A DNA stretch of 64,000 bases, from assembly GCA_963706535.1 (NCBI GenBank), contig CAVPMU010000012.1:310001-374000 (forward strand), given 5' to 3'. This document shows positions 63,046 to 64,000 of the stretch, one piece after another. Both the position numbers and the translations under genes were made by a program. The notes below the pieces were generated by a model, which worked only from the letters and a program-made list of their open reading frames with translations, was not told the DNA's origin and did not search any database. Within the stretch, counting starts at the first letter, position 1. Each line of letters begins with the position of its first letter. The stretch is from RPQJ01 sp963706535 (GTDB lineage Bacteria > Pseudomonadota > Gammaproteobacteria > Steroidobacterales > Steroidobacteraceae).

Positions 63046-64000
63046 CGCGGAAGCCGATGTCCCGGCGGTACTGCATGCCGTCGAAGCGGATCGCGTCGAC
63101 GAGATCGTAGGCCTGGCGCTGGGCCGCCCGCACGGTGTCGCCGAGTCCCACCGCGCAGAGCACCCGCCCGCCGCTGGTGACGACGTCCGCGCCCCGCAGC
63201 GCGGTGCCGGCGTGGAACACCTTGCCCGGCAGCTGCGCCGCGGTCGCGAGTCCGTCGATCACGTCGCCCTTGCGCACCGCTTCCGGGTAGCCGCCCGCCG
63301 CGAGCACGACACCGACGGCTGCCCGCGGGTCCCAGTCGACGTCCACGGCGGCGAGTCGCCCCTCGAGGCCGGCTTCGCAGAGCAGCGTGAGGTCCGAGCG
63401 CATGCGCGCGAGGATCGGCTGCGTCTCCGGGTCGCCGAAACGGCAATTGAACTCGAGTACCTTCGGCGTGCCGTCCGCGGCGATCATCAGCCCCGCGTAC
63501 AGGAAGCCCACGTACGGCGTGCCCTCGGCCGCGAGCGCACGCACGGTGGGCCACATCACCTCGTGCATCGCGCGCTCGTGGATCGCGGGCGTCACCACCG
63601 GGGCGGGGGAGTAGGCACCCATGCCGCCGGTGTTCGGTCCTTCGTCACCATCGCGCAGGCGCTTGTGGTCCTGCGAGGTGGCGAGTGGCAGCACGTGGCT
63701 GCCGTCCACCATGGCGATGAAGCTCGCTTCCTCGCCCTCGAGGAACTCCTCGACCACGACCTTGTCGCCGGCCTTGCCGAACCGTCCGGCGAACATCGCC
63801 TCGGTGGTCGCGACGGCTTCCTCGGCAGTGGCGCAGATCACCACGCCCTTGCCCGCGGCGAGGCCGTCGGCCTTCACGACCAGCGGCGAGCGCTGCGCGC
63901 GGATCCAGGCCGGGTCGAAGGATTCCCGCGTGAACGTGGCATAGGCCGCGGTCGGTATGCCGTGGCGCTTCAGGAAATCCTTGGTGAAGGCCTTCGAGCC
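63029..64000 (-). CDS. purD: Phosphoribosylamine--glycine ligase PurD, 5' end outside window
   Basis: Second step of purine synthesis, ATP-dependent joining of glycine to phosphoribosylamine. The visible part begins GSKAFTKDFLKRHGIPTAAY at the edge, with ATP-grasp motifs VKADGLAAGKGVVI, EEFLEGEEASFIAMVDG, ATSQDHKRLRDGDEGPNTGGMGAYSPAP and VLEFNCRFGDPETQ. About 105 N-terminal residues are missing by comparison with E. coli PurD. The C-terminus RDIGFRAIARE is complete. Confidence 0.97.
   Translation of the reverse strand, partial: GSKAFTKDFLKRHGIPTAAYATFTRESFDPAWIRAQRSPLVVKADGLAAGKGVVICATAEEAVATTEAMFAGRFGKAGDKVVVEEFLEGEEASFIAMVDGSHVLPLATSQDHKRLRDGDEGPNTGGMGAYSPAPVVTPAIHERAMHEVMWPTVRALAAEGTPYVGFLYAGLMIAADGTPKVLEFNCRFGDPETQPILARMRSDLTLLCEAGLEGRLAAVDVDWDPRAAVGVVLAAGGYPEAVRKGDVIDGLATAAQLPGKVFHAGTALRGADVVTSGGRVLCAVGLGDTVRAAQRQAYDLVDAIRFDGMQYRRDIGFRAIARE

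Overview
This 64 kb window is high-GC chromosomal DNA from a gammaproteobacterium. Support for that placement comes from PlsB, GreB, AvtA, SpeA, FadH, the anaerobic ubiquinone proteins UbiT/UbiU/UbiV, and the rhlB / trxA-rho arrangement. The gene content resembles the Xanthomonadales / Nevskiales / Steroidobacter group; that placement is inference. No rRNA, tRNA, CRISPR array or complete prophage was seen. Most of the very long open frames opposite real genes are shadows caused by GC-rich codons.

Layout. 1-3.5 kb: a FadH-type 2,4-dienoyl-CoA reductase cut by the left edge, then a PiT phosphate transporter and its DUF47 partner. 3.6-9.1 kb: a double-length tandem UvrA paralogue with a 54-bp perfect palindrome inserted in frame. 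9.1-17.4 kb: housekeeping genes (thioesterase, M48 lipoprotein protease, avtA, HAD phosphatase, Nudix, aldehyde dehydrogenase) and several conserved unknowns. 17.4-18.6 kb: an IS630-family element sitting in the stop codon of the aldehyde dehydrogenase. 18.7-22.4 kb: a UvrD-like helicase with a LexA-like box and a C-terminal frameshift, a glycine-rich RRM protein with a long leader, and a GDT1-family protein. 22.4-28.5 kb: speA, a mercaptopyruvate sulfurtransferase, a glutathione transferase, homospermidine synthase and greB, with two inverted heptad-repeat elements. 28.6-37.5 kb: an envelope-flavoured run (M13 peptidase, LemA, two TPM-domain proteins, L,D-transpeptidase), a Rieske protein and a DMT permease. 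37.5-42.9 kb: an orphan contractile tail-sheath-like gene overlapping antisense a fused HyuA-HyuB hydantoinase/oxoprolinase. 42.9-48.1 kb: an alkyltransferase-like DNA repair protein, hydrolase, SDR, and a lipoprotein-methyltransferase-plsB operon. 48.1-52.2 kb: an O2-independent ubiquinone locus, ubiT facing ubiD-ubiU-ubiV. 52.2-64 kb: two MscS channels (one frameshifted), acyl-CoA dehydrogenase, arfB, cysQ, yrfG, rhlB, trxA, rho, a DMT permease and the 3' part of purD.

The most coherent unit is the ubiquinone locus. Both transcription units, ubiT and ubiDUV, are preceded by the same 14-base Anr/FNR-like site, and each has a -10-like hexamer at the spacing of a class II FNR promoter. Other notable signals are three repeat elements that have entered coding sequence or gene ends, three genes that each carry a single-base frameshift, and an orphan phage-type sheath. 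Many starts in this genome are TTG or GTG, or lie just a few bases after a -10-like hexamer, so several start sites here were chosen from promoter position, Shine-Dalgarno sequence and family alignment rather than ORF length.
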